From: Rathayibacter tritici
Lineage (GTDB): Bacteria > Actinomycetota > Actinomycetes > Actinomycetales > Microbacteriaceae
Reading direction: 5' to 3'
NCBI RefSeq assembly: GCF_002932875.1
Contig: NZ_PSWS01000058.1
Coordinates: 186,001-250,000 of the forward strand
Length of the DNA: 64,000 nucleotides
Below the pieces are notes generated by a model, which saw nothing but the letters and a program-made list of their open reading frames with translations, did not search any database and was not told where the DNA came from. Below are positions 16,453-26,883 of this stretch, in pieces. A program made the position numbers and the translations under genes. How positions within the stretch are numbered: position 1 is the first letter of the stretch; every line of letters begins with the position of its first letter.

Positions 16453-17687
16453 GCTGTGACCGCCGCTCCGCGCGAGGATCCTGTCTGACCGGCGCTGCCA
16501 GCCAGCTCGGCCTCGATCGCGAGCTGCAGGCGGTCCTCGAGCTCAGCCACCTTGATCTGCTGCACGATCTCGCTCAGGAAGCCGCGGACCACCAATCGAC
16601 GCGCCTCGTCTTCGCGGATGCCGCGCGACTGCAAGTAGAAGAGCTGCTCGTCGTCGAAGCGACCGGTCGCCGAGGCGTGTCCCGCTCCGGCGATGTCGCC
16701 GGTCTCGATCTCGAGGTTCGGGATGGAGTCGGCGCGCGTGCCGTCCGAGAGAACCAGGTTGCGGTTCTGCTCGTAGCTGTCGGTGCCGGTCGCGCTGTTG
16801 CGGATCAGGACATCGCCGACCCAGACGGTGCGCGCGCCCTCACCCTGCAGTGCGCCCTTGTAGGTCACGCGGCTGCGGGTGTCGGGGGCGTCGTGGTCGA
16901 CGTACACCTGCTGTTCGAGGTGCTGGCCGCCGTCGGCGAAGTACAGGCCGAACAGCTCCCCCTCCGCCCCGCGCTCGACGAGGTGCGCCGAGGGATTCAC
17001 CCGGACGATGGATCCGCCGAGGCTGACCACGATGTGCTTCAGCTTCGCGTCGCGTCCCACGCGGATGATGTGGTTGGCGAGGTGGCGGGCGCCGTCGGCC
17101 CACTCCTGCACGGTGACCACGGTGAGCTGCGCGCCCTCGCCCACCAGGATCTCGACGTTCTCGGCGAGCGAGGCCTCACCCTCGTTCTGCAGCACGACGA
17201 CGGCGCGGGCGTAGGGGGCCGCCTCGATGATCGTGTGCGCGGCGCGGGGTGCGGAGCCGAGACCGGAGCGGATGAAGGTTGCGACCTTCTCGTCCTCGCC
17301 CGTGATACGCACGACGAGGGCCTTCTCGAAGCTCGACCAGGCGTTCGCGGCGGCACGGTCCTCGGGCAGACCGGCCATGCCGATCCGCTCGTCGTCGCGG
17401 CCGACCCACGAGACGTTCACCCCGTCCACCACTGCATGCTCGAGCGAGGCGGGCGAGCCGTCGAGCGCGCCGTCGATGAGATCGCCCAGGCGCGCAACGG
17501 GCGTCAGCTTCCAGGCGATCTCGCGGCCGTTCACGGCCTCAAAGGCCAGAACGTCGGCCGAGGCGAAGCGCTCGGAGCGCGTCTGCACGGGCGTGAACGC
17601 CCCATCGGAGTGGGCACTGATGCCCAGGCGCTCAGCGGCGGCCGCGCCGTCGATCTCGGAGGTCGCGGCGCTCGTGGGGACCGTCAT
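16449..17687 (-). CDS. sufD: Fe-S cluster assembly protein SufD
   Basis: A 412-residue beta-helix scaffold subunit. It shares the SufBD core with SufB (GDIAGAGHASATGRFDDEQL, FYLQSRGIREDEARRLVV) but lacks the conserved catalytic Cys set. SufD pairs with SufB and SufC in the SufBC2D complex and is needed for iron delivery. The ATG at 17687 is preferred because AAGGAA precedes it; an in-frame ATG at 17726 would add 13 residues but has no ribosome-binding site. There are 70 bp between sufB and this start. It is the second gene of the operon. Confidence 0.95.
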   Translation of the reverse strand: MTVPTSAATSEIDGAAAAERLGISAHSDGAFTPVQTRSERFASADVLAFEAVNGREIAWKLTPVARLGDLIDGALDGSPASLEHAVVDGVNVSWVGRDDERIGMAGLPEDRAAANAWSSFEKALVVRITGEDEKVATFIRSGLGSAPRAAHTIIEAAPYARAVVVLQNEGEASLAENVEILVGEGAQLTVVTVQEWADGARHLANHIIRVGRDAKLKHIVVSLGGSIVRVNPSAHLVERGAEGELFGLYFADGGQHLEQQVYVDHDAPDTRSRVTYKGALQGEGARTVWVGDVLIRNSATGTDSYEQNRNLVLSDGTRADSIPNLEIETGDIAGAGHASATGRFDDEQLFYLQSRGIREDEARRLVVRGFLSEIVQQIKVAELEDRLQLAIEAELAGSAGQTGSSRGAAVTA

Positions 17688-17757
17688 CTGGCGGTGATTC
17701 CTTTCGATGAGTGCGGGGCGCCCCATTCGGGCGCCCGTTCGAGGGGGGAGGCGGGCG

Positions 17758-19176
17758 TCAACCGACGCTGCCCTCCATCCCCATCTCGATCAGCTTGTTC
17801 AGCTCGAGCGCGTACTCCATGGGCAGTTCGCGCGCGATCGGCTCGATGAAGCCGCGGACGATCATGGCCATCGCCTCGTCCTCCGGCAGGCCGCGAGACA
17901 TCAGGTAGAAGAGCTGCTCCTCGCTGACCTTCGACACGGTCGCCTCGTGGCCGAGTTGCACGTCGTCGACGCGGATGTCGATCGCCGGATACGTGTCCGA
18001 GCGCGAGATGGTGTCGACGAGGAGTGCGTCGCAACGCACGGTGTTCGCCGAGTGGTGCGCGTTGGCGTCCACCCGGACCTCTCCGCGGTACCCGGCCCGG
18101 CCGCCTCCGCGGGCGATCGACTTCGAGACGATCGACGACTGCGTGTACGGCGCCATGTGCACCATCTTCGCGCCGGCGTCCTGGTGCTGACCGGGGCCCG
18201 CGAACGCGACGGAGAGGGTCTCACCCTTGGCGTGCTCGCCGACCAGGAAGATCGACGGGTACTTCATGGTGACCTTGGAGCCGATGTTGCCATCGATCCA
18301 CTCCATCGTCGCGCCCTCGTGAGCGATTGCGCGCTTGGTGACGAGGTTGTAGACGTTGTTGGACCAGTTCTGGATCGTCGTGTAGCGCACGCGGGCGTTC
18401 TTCTTCACGATGATCTCGACCACGGCCGAGTGCAGGGAATCCGACTTGTAGATCGGAGCCGTGCACCCCTCGATGTAGTGGACGTAGCTGTCCTCGTCCG
18501 CGATGATCAGGGTCCGCTCGAACTGGCCCATGTTCTCGGTGTTGATCCGGAAGTAGGCCTGCAGCGGGATGTCGACATGGACACCCTTGGGAACGTAGAC
18601 GAACGAGCCGCCGGACCAGACCGCGGTGTTCAGCGCCGCGAACTTGTTGTCGCCCGCGGGGATGACGGTGCCGAAGTACTCCTCGAAGATCTCGGGGTGC
18701 TCGCGGAGGGCCGTGTCCGTGTCCATGAAGATGACGCCCTGCTCCTCCAGGTCCTCGCGGATCTGGTGGTAGACGACCTCGGACTCGTACTGTGCCGCGA
18801 CGCCGCCGACGAGGCGCTGGCGCTCTGCCTCGGGGATGCCGAGCTTCTCATAGGTGTTCTTGATGTCGTCGGGGAGGTCGTCCCAGGTCTGCGCCTGCTT
18901 CTCGGTGGAGCGGACGAAGTACTTGATGTTGTCGAAGTCGATGTCCGACAGATCGGCGCCCCACGTGGGCATGGGCTTGCGCTCGAAGAGCTTCAGCGCC
19001 TTCATGCGGCGGTCGCGCATCCAGGCGGGCTCATTCTTCAGCGCGGAGATGTCGGAGACGACCTCGGGTGAGACCCCGCGACGTGCGGACGCTCCAGCGG
19101 AGTCCGAGTCGGACCAGCCGAACTCGTAAACGCCCAGGCTCTCGAGCTCGGGGCGGTCGATCAGGATGTCTGACAT
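17758..19176 (-). CDS. sufB: Fe-S cluster assembly protein SufB
   Basis: A 472-residue scaffold subunit on which the cluster is built. Recognisable are [20 protein letters not shown] at the N-terminus, [30 protein letters not shown] with the conserved Cys, [19 protein letters not shown] and the C-terminal [20 protein letters not shown]. The ATG at 19176 has GAGG nearby. It is the first gene of the operon sufB-sufD-Rieske-sufC-sufT. A SufR-type repressor gene, which often heads this operon in actinobacteria, is not adjacent. A candidate promoter lies about 250 nt upstream. Confidence 0.97.
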   Translation of the reverse strand: MSDILIDRPELESLGVYEFGWSDSDSAGASARRGVSPEVVSDISALKNEPAWMRDRRMKALKLFERKPMPTWGADLSDIDFDNIKYFVRSTEKQAQTWDDLPDDIKNTYEKLGIPEAERQRLVGGVAAQYESEVVYHQIREDLEEQGVIFMDTDTALREHPEIFEEYFGTVIPAGDNKFAALNTAVWSGGSFVYVPKGVHVDIPLQAYFRINTENMGQFERTLIIADEDSYVHYIEGCTAPIYKSDSLHSAVVEIIVKKNARVRYTTIQNWSNNVYNLVTKRAIAHEGATMEWIDGNIGSKVTMKYPSIFLVGEHAKGETLSVAFAGPGQHQDAGAKMVHMAPYTQSSIVSKSIARGGGRAGYRGEVRVDANAHHSANTVRCDALLVDTISRSDTYPAIDIRVDDVQLGHEATVSKVSEEQLFYLMSRGLPEDEAMAMIVRGFIEPIARELPMEYALELNKLIEMGMEGSVG

Positions 19177-19549
19177 GTGTACCTCGTTTCCTACCCACTG
19201 CTAACCGGTCGGGTCCCGGAGTCATTCCCCCGGGGGTGACCCGCGGGTGCTTTCCGGCCGGTCGCGCCATCGATCTGATGCGCGAAGCGGGTGATGTGCG
19301 TCCCTGGGATTCCTGAGGTGTGCTTCGGCGCTTCGTCGGGCCGTCCGTGCGGGTCACGCGCCCTGTCCGCGAAACGCAGGCTGCGCTCAGGACGACGCGG
19401 GATGCGATGGAGCGTGACCAGCTTCTCATTCTACGGGCGTCCGCCGCTCAGCGGAACCTCCGCACCTGGGTGTCGGCCGGGCGCCGGGCGACACGCCGTC
19501 AGACACACATGGCCATACGAGTGTCAGTGGTCCGTGATGCAGTCCTCCC
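19177..19549. other. long upstream region of the suf operon
   Basis: No gene is supported. It holds one plausible minus-strand promoter (19428-19456), which would give sufB a leader of about 240 nt. No conserved riboswitch fold was recognised by eye. Confidence 0.45.
19428..19456 (-). promoter_or_regulatory. sufB: candidate suf operon promoter
   Basis: On the minus strand TTCCGC (19456-19451), a 17-nt spacer and TAGAAT (19433-19428) form the best promoter upstream of sufB. The long leader is compatible with repressor binding or other leader control. Confidence 0.4.
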
Positions 19550-19801
19550 ATGACGATCAACACCTCGATCCCGATCCCCGCCCGACTCCTGACCGCACTG
19601 TTCGCTGCGGGCCTGCCCGCCGAGCCCGCCTGCGCGTTCGGTCCCCTCGCCCGCGCGCTCGCCTCGGAACTCCCGCTCCGGGCACTCCCCCGCGTGCTGC
19701 TACGACTACGCCGGCACCTGCTCTTCGCCGAGCAGACCCCACCGCTCAGGCGGTCGGCTGGAGCTGCGGAGCGGATTCGCGGCGCTGAGCACGCACGGTG
19801 A
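19550..19801 (+). CDS. hypothetical small protein, antisense overlap with ctaA
   Basis: An 83-residue open frame starting ATG at 19550 (MTINTSIPIPARLLTALFAA). Almost every codon ends in G or C up to about residue 60, the pattern of genuine genes here. The N-terminal part could be a weak signal or amphipathic helix (LLTALFAAGLPAEPACAFG), followed by Arg/Leu-rich segments (ALPRVLLRLRRHLLF). No family is recognised. Its last 56 bp run antisense to the 3' end of ctaA. No ribosome-binding site or convincing -10 was found, so it may be a remnant or a chance frame. Confidence 0.35.
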   Translation: MTINTSIPIPARLLTALFAAGLPAEPACAFGPLARALASELPLRALPRVLLRLRRHLLFAEQTPPLRRSAGAAERIRGAEHAR

Positions 19802-20705
19802 ACAGCCGTGGATTCACATCGAGCAGCACGCGGACGGCACCGACCCAGACGAGCGCCGATCCGAGCAGATGGACGGCGACGAGAGCCTCGGGCAGCGCCG
19901 TGAGCGACTGCACGACACCGACCAGGGCCTGCAGCACCACGACCACGAGGAAGGTCACGACGCGCCGCCGGGAGAGTTCGGAGCCCGCCACCCGCGACAG
20001 GCGCGCGAGCAGCACGGCACCCGCGAGGAGCACCGCCGTCCCGAGGACCCCGTGGACGACGCTCACGCTCTCCCAGTGGAACTGCATGCGAGGTACCTCC
20101 GCCGAGTCGCCGGCGTGCGGACCGGTGCCCGTCACGAGGGTCCCGACGAGGATCACGAGCAGGGTGAGAGCGACAAGGCCGATGCTGAGCACCCGCGTCA
20201 CGCGGTCCGGTGCGAAGGCGACGGACTGCGAGCGGTGGGCGCGGTGCCAGGTGAGGGCGGTCGTGGTGAGCAGGGCGATCGCAAGGACGAAGTGCCCGGC
20301 CACGATGTACGGGTTGAGACCGGAGTGCACGGTTGCTCCCCCCGCGAGGGCGTTGGCGACCACGAGCCAGAACTGCGACCACGCGAGCCGGGTCATGGTG
20401 CGATCGCGCGGCTTCTGCAGGCGCGCAGCGGTGATCGCCCAGCCGACCGCGACCACGAGGACACCGGTGAAGGCGCGGTTCGTGAACTCGATGAAACCGT
20501 GGATTCCCAGCTCCGGCGTGGAGGTGAGGGAGCCCGTCTCGCAGGCGGGCCACGTCGGGCAGCCAAGACCGGAGCCGGTGAGCCGGACGACTCCGCCGAA
20601 GAAGATGATCAGGATGCTCGCAAGGAGCGCCGCGGTGGTCCCCCAGCGCAGGGCGCGCGGCCCCAGGCTCACCCGCTCCGCGAGGAAGGCGAACGGCGTG
20701 ATCAT
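19746..20705 (-). CDS. ctaA: heme A synthase
   Basis: A 319-residue COX15/CtaA membrane protein with about eight helices. It oxidises the methyl group of heme O to make heme A for cytochrome c oxidase. Visible are the first helix after SLGPRALRWGTTAALLASIL, the extracellular loop Cys pair in GSGLGCPTWPACETG, the HGFIEFTNRAFTGVLVV block with a heme-ligand His, HSGLNPYIVAGHFVLAIAL, FHWESVSVVHGVLGTAVL, and VAVHLLGSALVWVGAV with a further His. Its ATG shares one base with the ctaB stop (TGATG), so the two are translationally coupled and act in sequence. Confidence 0.95.
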   Translation of the reverse strand: MITPFAFLAERVSLGPRALRWGTTAALLASILIIFFGGVVRLTGSGLGCPTWPACETGSLTSTPELGIHGFIEFTNRAFTGVLVVAVGWAITAARLQKPRDRTMTRLAWSQFWLVVANALAGGATVHSGLNPYIVAGHFVLAIALLTTTALTWHRAHRSQSVAFAPDRVTRVLSIGLVALTLLVILVGTLVTGTGPHAGDSAEVPRMQFHWESVSVVHGVLGTAVLLAGAVLLARLSRVAGSELSRRRVVTFLVVVVLQALVGVVQSLTALPEALVAVHLLGSALVWVGAVRVLLDVNPRLFTVRAQRRESAPQLQPTA

Positions 20706-21634
20706 CAGAACGGCAGCAGCGGGTCGATGCCGACGGCGAGGAAGAGCAGGGTGAGGTACCCGATCGAACCGTGGAAGACCCGCATGGGTGAGACGTGCTC
20801 GTGACGAATCGCCAGACTGTACAGGCGGTGCGTCTCGGCGACGAACCAGACTCCACTACCGAGGGCGACCACGGTGTATACGACTCCCATGCCCGCGACG
20901 GGGATGAGCAGGAGCGAGCAGACGACGGCGGCCCAGGCGTAAAGGATCACCTGGAGGCCGACGATGGTGCGCCCGCGAACAACGGCCAGCATGGGGACGC
21001 CCGCCGCCTGGTAGTCGTCGCGGTACTTCATCGAGAGCGGCCAGTAGTGCGGCGGCGTCCAGAGGAAGATCACCGAGAAGAGGATGACCGGCGCCCAGTC
21101 GAGCGAGTTCGTCACCGCGGCCCAGCCGATCAGGACGGGCATGCAGCCCGCGATCCCGCCCCAGACGATGTTCTGCGGAGTGCGGCGCTTGAGAAAGAGG
21201 GTGTAGAAGACGACGTAGATGAGGATCGCGGCGAACGAGAGACCCGCGGAGAGCCAGTTCGCGGTGAGACCGAGCCAGACGATCGAGAGCACGCCGATCG
21301 TGGTCGCGAACACGAGCGCCGACCGGTCCGAGATCACCCCCGTCACGAGCGGACGGTTCTTCGTCCGGTTCATGATGCGGTCGATGTCGCGGTCGAAGTA
21401 GCAGTTGAAGGCGCCGGCGGATCCCGCGCTCAGCGCACCACCGATCAGGACGTTCAGCACGAGCAACAGATCCGGGATACCACCCTGCGCCAGAATCATC
21501 GTGGGTGCCGTCACCACGAGGAGAAGCTCGATCACCCGTGGCTTCGTCAGAGCGACGAAGGCCTTCACCTTGCGCGAGAGGGTCGTCGACGCCCCGCCCC
21601 CCTCGATGGCGGTGGTCTCCACGACTGCGTCCAT
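20705..21634 (-). CDS. ctaB: protoheme IX farnesyltransferase (heme O synthase)
   Basis: A 309-residue UbiA-family prenyltransferase with about nine helices; it attaches farnesyl to heme B. The first polyprenyl-diphosphate site is [20 protein letters not shown] (DxxxD type). The region after [19 protein letters not shown] gives the second site, and [18 protein letters not shown] marks the N-terminal helix. The ATG at 21634 is chosen for the AGAGGAG just upstream; the frame is open for about 106 more codons but without conserved sequence. It is divergent from tkt across about 320 bp. The product feeds CtaA, encoded next. Confidence 0.95.
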   Translation of the reverse strand: MDAVVETTAIEGGGASTTLSRKVKAFVALTKPRVIELLLVVTAPTMILAQGGIPDLLLVLNVLIGGALSAGSAGAFNCYFDRDIDRIMNRTKNRPLVTGVISDRSALVFATTIGVLSIVWLGLTANWLSAGLSFAAILIYVVFYTLFLKRRTPQNIVWGGIAGCMPVLIGWAAVTNSLDWAPVILFSVIFLWTPPHYWPLSMKYRDDYQAAGVPMLAVVRGRTIVGLQVILYAWAAVVCSLLLIPVAGMGVVYTVVALGSGVWFVAETHRLYSLAIRHEHVSPMRVFHGSIGYLTLLFLAVGIDPLLPF

Positions 21635-21665
21635 TGCTCCTCTAACGATTCGATGATCCCGAACG

Positions 21666-21671
21666 AGTGTA
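21666..21671 (-). promoter_or_regulatory. ctaB: -10 element of ctaB
   Basis: TACACT on the minus strand, 31 nt before the ATG; the -35 region is poor. It gives a leader of about 25 nt with the AGAGGAG ribosome-binding site. Confidence 0.45.
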
Positions 21672-21770
21672 ATGCGCCCGCCAGGGAGCAGGGTCCGGCG
21701 TGCACGCTTGTCCAATCGGACGCAGACAAATGCGACCGCGCAACCCCCGGTCCACGGGGCACCCCCTCCG

Positions 21771-21776
21771 TATACT
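21771..21776 (+). promoter_or_regulatory. tkt: -10 element of the pentose phosphate operon
   Basis: A TATACT hexamer 176 nt before the tkt start, with no good -35. It is the strongest -10 in the gap and implies a leader of roughly 170 nt. Confidence 0.45.
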
Positions 21777-21952
21777 CGGGACTGCTCGCCAGAGTGCCCG
21801 GTACGTCTCCGAGCCCGCCCGATGATCGTCGGCACGGGGCCGAGAGGGCCGTCGCCGGAGCATCGTGTCGACGTCGTCATGCGGCGTGCTCCACCATGCG
21901 AGAGGGCGGACGGTCCCCGTCTGCCCCACGTCTCGAGAAGGGTCAGTACCAA

Positions 21953-24046
21953 GTGTCAGAACTGCAATGGGAATCCATTGACGAGAAGGCAGTCGACACG
22001 GCGAGGGTTCTCGCCGCGGATGCAGTCGAGAAGGTCGGCAACGGCCATCCCGGAACCGCCATGAGCCTCGCGCCGGCCGCGTACCTCCTGTTCCAGAAGG
22101 TCATGCGCCGCGATCCGTCCGATGCCACCTGGATCGGTCGTGACCGCTTCATCCTGTCGGTCGGCCACTCCTCGCTGACGCAGTACGTCCAGTTCTACCT
22201 GGGCGGCTACGGACTCGAACTCGACGACCTCAAGGCGTTGCGCACCTGGGGTTCGAAGACCCCGGGCCACCCCGAGTACGGCCACACCGACGGCGTGGAG
22301 ATCACCACCGGCCCCCTTGGCCAGGGTCTCGCCTCCGCCGTGGGCTTCGCCTACGCCTCGCGCTTCGAGCGCGACCTGTTCGATCCGGAGGCTGCCGCGG
22401 GCACCTCCCCGTTCGATCACTTCGTCTATGCCATCGCCGGCGATGGCGACCTGCAGGAGGGCGTCACCAGCGAAGCCTCCTCACTCGCCGGCCACCAGAA
22501 GCTCGGCAATCTGGTCGTCATCTACGACTCCAACCAGATCTCGATCGAGGACGACACGAACATCGCCTTCACCGAGGACGTCAAGGCGCGCTATGAGGCG
22601 TACGACTGGCAGGTCCAGGTCGTCGACTGGAAGAAGACCGGCGAGTACCACGAGGACGTCGCCGAGCTGCACGCCGCGATCGAGGCCGCGAAGAGCGAGA
22701 CGGACAAGCCGTCACTCATCATCCTGCGCACCATCATCGGCTGGCCCTCGCCGAAGAAGCAGAACACCGGCAAGATCCACGGCTCCGCCCTGGGCGCCGA
22801 CGAGCTCCGCGGCCTGAAGGAGGTGCTCGGCTTCGACCCCGAGAAGACCTTCGACGTCGCCGACGAGGTCATCCAGCACACCCGCAGGGCCGTCGAGCGC
22901 GGCCAGGCGCAGCACGCCGAATGGGACGAGCAGTTCGCCGCCTGGGCGTCGGCGAATCCCGAGAAGAAGGAGCTACTGGACCGGGTCCTCTCGGGTGAGC
23001 TGCCCGAGGGCGTCCAGGAGGCACTCCCGGTCTTCGAGCCGGGCAAGGAGGTCTCGACCCGCGCCGCGTCCGGCAAGGTCATCAACGCCCTCGCCGGGGT
23101 GATCCCGGAGCTGTGGGGCGGCTCCGCCGACCTCGCCGAGTCGAACAACACCACGATCGAGGGAGCCGGCTCCTTCGTCCCCTCGGAGTTCTCGACGCAC
23201 GAGTGGACCGGCACGAAGGGCGGCCGCGTGCTGCACTTCGGCATCCGCGAGCACGCGATGGGCGCGATCCTCAACGGCATCGTGCTCCACGGGAACACCC
23301 GTCCCTTCGGCGGCACCTTCTTGATCTTCTCCGACTACATGCGCCCGGCAGTCCGTCTCGCCGCGCTGATGAAGGCGCCGGCGATCTACGTCTGGACCCA
23401 CGACTCCGTGGCGCTCGGTGAGGACGGCCCGACGCACCAGCCGATCGAGCAGCTGGCGACTCTCCGCGCGATCCCCGGCCTGGACATCGTTCGCCCCGGC
23501 GACGCCAATGAGGTCGCCTACGCCTGGAAGACCATCCTCGAGCGCCGCGAGGGACCCGCCGGCCTCGCGCTCACCCGTCAGAACATCCCGGTGTTCGAGC
23601 GCGGCGACGGCGACGCGGTGGGCGAAACCTTCGCCTCCGCCGCGAACGTGGCACGAGGCGCCTACATCCTGGCCGAGGCACCGGGCGGCACCCCGGACGT
23701 GATCTTCATCGCGACCGGCTCCGAGGTCCAGATCGCCGTCGAGGCGCGCGAAGCGCTGAAGGGCGAGGGCATCAACGCCCGCGTCGTCTCGGCTCCGTCG
23801 CTCGAGTGGTTCGAGGAGCAGGACGCCGAGTACCGCGAGAAGGTCCTCCCCTCCTCCGTGAAGGCCCGCGTCTCGATCGAGGCCGGCCTGAGCCTGGGGT
23901 GGCAGAAGTACGTCGGCGACGCCGGCCGCTCCGTCTCGATCGAGCACTTCGGCGCCTCGGCCGACTACAAGACCCTGTTCCGCGAGTTCGGAATCACCAC
24001 CGAGGCGGCTCTGTCCGCCGCCAAGGAGTCGCTCGCAGCGTCCTGA
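21953..24046 (+). CDS. tkt: transketolase
   Basis: A 697-residue thiamine-diphosphate enzyme moving two-carbon units between sugar phosphates. Seen are [20 protein letters not shown], the TPP/Mg motif [19 protein letters not shown] ending in [11 protein letters not shown], the pyrimidine-domain block [18 protein letters not shown], and [16 protein letters not shown] in the C-terminal domain. The GTG at 21953 gives a protein that opens [20 protein letters not shown]; a GAAGGG lies somewhat far upstream. It is the first gene of the operon tkt-tal-pgi-zwf-opcA-pgl. A strong hairpin follows, which could trim or attenuate transcription into tal. Confidence 0.96.
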   Translation: MSELQWESIDEKAVDTARVLAADAVEKVGNGHPGTAMSLAPAAYLLFQKVMRRDPSDATWIGRDRFILSVGHSSLTQYVQFYLGGYGLELDDLKALRTWGSKTPGHPEYGHTDGVEITTGPLGQGLASAVGFAYASRFERDLFDPEAAAGTSPFDHFVYAIAGDGDLQEGVTSEASSLAGHQKLGNLVVIYDSNQISIEDDTNIAFTEDVKARYEAYDWQVQVVDWKKTGEYHEDVAELHAAIEAAKSETDKPSLIILRTIIGWPSPKKQNTGKIHGSALGADELRGLKEVLGFDPEKTFDVADEVIQHTRRAVERGQAQHAEWDEQFAAWASANPEKKELLDRVLSGELPEGVQEALPVFEPGKEVSTRAASGKVINALAGVIPELWGGSADLAESNNTTIEGAGSFVPSEFSTHEWTGTKGGRVLHFGIREHAMGAILNGIVLHGNTRPFGGTFLIFSDYMRPAVRLAALMKAPAIYVWTHDSVALGEDGPTHQPIEQLATLRAIPGLDIVRPGDANEVAYAWKTILERREGPAGLALTRQNIPVFERGDGDAVGETFASAANVARGAYILAEAPGGTPDVIFIATGSEVQIAVEAREALKGEGINARVVSAPSLEWFEEQDAEYREKVLPSSVKARVSIEAGLSLGWQKYVGDAGRSVSIEHFGASADYKTLFREFGITTEAALSAAKESLAAS

Positions 24047-24049
24047 CCC

Positions 24050-24080
24050 GAAGGCCGCGTCCACCACGGACGCGGCCTTC
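24050..24080 (+). terminator. hairpin between tkt and tal
   Basis: A perfect 13-bp stem, GAAGGCCGCGTCC (24050-24062) and its complement (24068-24080), with a 5-nt loop, 4 nt after the tkt stop. No U tract follows. It may be a partial terminator or a 3'-end stabiliser within the operon. Confidence 0.55.
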
Positions 24081-24140
24081 GCGCTCGGGGCCGCGGCTCC
24101 CCCTCACACCACGCACCATCGACGCAGAAGAAGAAGAGAC

Positions 24141-25262
24141 ATGACCGAGAACACCCCCACCGCAGACCTCTCCGCCGCCGGAGTCAGCATCTGGCTCGAC
24201 GACCTCTCCCGCTCGCGTATCTCCACCGGAGGGCTGCAGAAGCTCATCGAGGAGAAGAACGTCGTCGGAGTCACCACGAACCCGACGATCTTCGCCGCTG
24301 CCCTGACCAACGGCGAGTCCTACGACGCGCAGGTGCGCGAGCTCGCCGCCGCCGGCACCTCGGTGACCGACGCCGTCTTTGAGATCACCACCGACGACGT
24401 CGCCGCGGCGTCCGACATCTTCCGCCCGATCTACGACGCGACCGACGGCTACGACGGCCGTGTCTCGATCGAGGTCGAGCCCGGTCTCGCGCACGACGCC
24501 CAGGGCACCATCGAGCAGGCCAAGGCCCTCTGGAAGAAGGTCGACCGCCCGAACGTGATGATTAAGATCCCCGCGACCGTCGAGGGCCTCGAGGCCATCA
24601 CCGAGGTCATCGGATCCGGCATCTCGGTGAACGTCACGCTGATCTTCTCGCTTGCCCGCTACCGCGCCGTCATCAACGCCTACCTGGCCGGCCTCGAGAA
24701 GGCCAAGGACGCCGGCATCGACCTGTCCACCATCCACTCCGTCGCCTCGTTCTTCGTCTCGCGCGTCGACACCGAGATCGACAAGCGCCTCGAGGCCGTC
24801 GGCACCGACGAGGCCCGCGCGCTGAAGAGCAAGTCGGGCGTCGCCAACGCGCAGCTCGCGTACGAAGTCTTCGTGGAGGCGTTCGCCACCGAGCGCGCGC
24901 TGCTGCTGCAGGAGTCGGGAGCCAACCGCCAGCGCCCCCTGTGGGCCTCGACCGGCGTCAAGTCGACCGATCTCCCCGACACCCTCTACGTGACCGAGCT
25001 GGTTGCGGCCGGCGTCGTCAACACGATGCCCGAGAAGACCCTTGAGGCGACCTTCGATCACGGCGAGATCACCGGCGACACCGTCACCGGCTCCTACGCC
25101 GACGCGAACGCCGTCCTCGACGCCGTCGCGGCGCAGGGCGTCTCCTACGCCGAGGTCACCGAGCTGCTCGAGAAGGAGGGAGTCGAGAAGTTCATCGTCT
25201 CCTGGAACGAGCTGCTCGACACCGTCACCGCCGCGCTCGAGGGCGCGAAGGCGCAGGCCTGA
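24141..25262 (+). CDS. tal: transaldolase
   Basis: A 373-residue Schiff-base enzyme of the actinobacterial long form, which moves dihydroxyacetone units between sedoheptulose-7-phosphate and glyceraldehyde-3-phosphate. Diagnostic are [16 protein letters not shown] near the N-terminus, the catalytic Lys in [32 protein letters not shown], and [30 protein letters not shown] precedes the ATG. pgi begins 2 bp after its stop, so the two are co-translated. It forms the non-oxidative branch together with Tkt. Confidence 0.95.
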   Translation: MTENTPTADLSAAGVSIWLDDLSRSRISTGGLQKLIEEKNVVGVTTNPTIFAAALTNGESYDAQVRELAAAGTSVTDAVFEITTDDVAAASDIFRPIYDATDGYDGRVSIEVEPGLAHDAQGTIEQAKALWKKVDRPNVMIKIPATVEGLEAITEVIGSGISVNVTLIFSLARYRAVINAYLAGLEKAKDAGIDLSTIHSVASFFVSRVDTEIDKRLEAVGTDEARALKSKSGVANAQLAYEVFVEAFATERALLLQESGANRQRPLWASTGVKSTDLPDTLYVTELVAAGVVNTMPEKTLEATFDHGEITGDTVTGSYADANAVLDAVAAQGVSYAEVTELLEKEGVEKFIVSWNELLDTVTAALEGAKAQA

Positions 25263-25264
25263 TC

Positions 25265-26878
25265 ATGGCCCTCCAGATCCACGTCAGCGGAGACGCCGAA
25301 AAGGCCGTCGACCGCGTCGTCCCGGAACTCGTCGCCGACGAGGTCGCGTCCGGCATCACCGCCCAGGTCCCCACGCTGTGGGGCGCCGCGGCGGAGGAGG
25401 AGTCGGCCAAGCGCCTCGGTTGGACCGAGTCGACCTCCGTCTCCAGACCGTTGATCCCCGAGATCCTCGCCCTGCGCGAGGAGTTTCAGGCCAAGGGCAT
25501 CGACCACATCGTCCTCGGCGGGATGGGCGGTTCGTCGCTCGCGCCCGAGGTCATCACGCGCACCGCCGGAGTCGAGCTGACCGTGCTCGACTCGACGGCG
25601 CCTGGGCAGGTGCTCGCGGCTCTGAACGACCGGCTCGCCTCGACCGCGGTCGTCATCTCCTCCAAGTCCGGCTCGACCGTCGAGACCGCGAGCCAGAAGA
25701 AGGCCTACGAGAAGGCGTTCACCGAGGCGGGCATCGACCCGCTGGAGCGCATCGTCATCGTGACCGACCCCGGCTCGCCGTTGGACTCTTCGTCCCGCGA
25801 GGCGGGCTACCGCGTCTTCAACGCCGACCCGAACATCGGCGGGCGTTTCTCGGCGCTCTCCGCGTTCGGACTCGTGCCCTCCGGGCTCGCCGGCGCCGAC
25901 ATCGAGGCCCTCCTCGACGAGGCTGCCGAGGCCTCGCTCGGGCTGGCCGTCGACAGCCCCGAGAACCCGGGTCTGATCCTCGGAGCGGCAATCGCCGCCA
26001 CCAGCCCGCGCCGCGACAAGCTCGCGATCGTCGCCGACGGGACCGACATCGTCGGGTTCGCCGACTGGGCCGAGCAGCTCATTGCCGAGTCCACCGGCAA
26101 GGACGGCACCGGCATCCTCCCCGTCGTCCTCGGTACCCTCGCCCCCGAGCTCTCGGAGGACCTGCCTGACGTACAGGTCGTCCGCCTCGTCGAGGACGCC
26201 ACCGCGCTGCACCTGTTCCCGCGCGACCGGCACGCGGGCGAGATCCTCCTCTCCGGCTCGCTCGGCGCGCAGATGCTGACCTGGGAGTACGCCGTCGCGG
26301 TCGCGGGACGGCTCCTCGGCATCAACCCGTTCGACCAGCCCGACGTCGAATCAGCCAAGGTCGCGACCCGGGCGCTGCTCGAGAAGCGCCCTGAGCCCGA
26401 GGCACCCGCGTTCACCGACGCGGGCATCGAGGTCACCGGAAGCAGCAGCGTCACCGAGGGTGTCGCGACCGTCGCCGCGGCGGTGGACCGGCTCCTCGCC
26501 CAGCTCGGCGTCGGCGGCTACGTCTCGATCCAGGCCTATGTCGACCGCCTCACCCTGCCGCAGCTCGAGGGCGTCCGCGACCTGCTCGCCGCGCAGGCGC
26601 AGCGCCCCGTCACCTTCGGATGGGGCCCGCGCTTCCTCCACTCGACTGGGCAGTACCACAAGGGTGGCGCGCCGACGGGCGTGTTCCTGCAGATCACCGA
26701 GCGCTCCGACGTGGATCTCGAGATCCCGGAGAGTCCGTTCACCTTCGGCCAGCTGATCCTGGCCCAGGCCGCAGGCGACGCGAGCGTGCTCGCCGAGCAT
26801 GGCCGGCCGGTGCTCACGCTCACGCTGACCGACCCCGAGGCCGACCTCGAGGCGCTCTTCGAAGCCCTGAACACCTGA
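25265..26878 (+). CDS. pgi: glucose-6-phosphate isomerase
   Basis: A 537-residue isomerase linking glucose-6-phosphate and fructose-6-phosphate. It has the SIS-domain phosphate loops GGMGGSSLAPEVI and SSKSGSTVETASQKKAY, and the C-terminal GPRFLHSTGQYHKGG, whose His and Lys correspond to active-site residues. The length fits the actinobacterial form that sits in this operon. It starts 2 bp after tal and ends before a strong hairpin. Placed next to zwf, it can pull fructose-6-phosphate from the non-oxidative branch back into the oxidative branch. Confidence 0.93.
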   Translation: MALQIHVSGDAEKAVDRVVPELVADEVASGITAQVPTLWGAAAEEESAKRLGWTESTSVSRPLIPEILALREEFQAKGIDHIVLGGMGGSSLAPEVITRTAGVELTVLDSTAPGQVLAALNDRLASTAVVISSKSGSTVETASQKKAYEKAFTEAGIDPLERIVIVTDPGSPLDSSSREAGYRVFNADPNIGGRFSALSAFGLVPSGLAGADIEALLDEAAEASLGLAVDSPENPGLILGAAIAATSPRRDKLAIVADGTDIVGFADWAEQLIAESTGKDGTGILPVVLGTLAPELSEDLPDVQVVRLVEDATALHLFPRDRHAGEILLSGSLGAQMLTWEYAVAVAGRLLGINPFDQPDVESAKVATRALLEKRPEPEAPAFTDAGIEVTGSSSVTEGVATVAAAVDRLLAQLGVGGYVSIQAYVDRLTLPQLEGVRDLLAAQAQRPVTFGWGPRFLHSTGQYHKGGAPTGVFLQITERSDVDLEIPESPFTFGQLILAQAAGDASVLAEHGRPVLTLTLTDPEADLEALFEALNT

Positions 26879-26883
26879 TCCGC

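Larger units (their letters stand above)
21635..21952. other. divergent ctaB/tkt control region
   Basis: No gene is supported in this 318-bp gap. It holds a ctaB -10 (21666-21671) and a tkt -10 (21771-21776), leaving tkt a leader of about 170 nt of unknown purpose. Confidence 0.5.

Noticed and set aside
20795-21952. Extension of the tkt frame over 380 codons upstream, antisense to ctaB
   Set aside because: The frame is open only because ctaB is GC-rich; transketolase homology starts at 21953 and the upstream part reads as low-complexity acidic/basic sequence.
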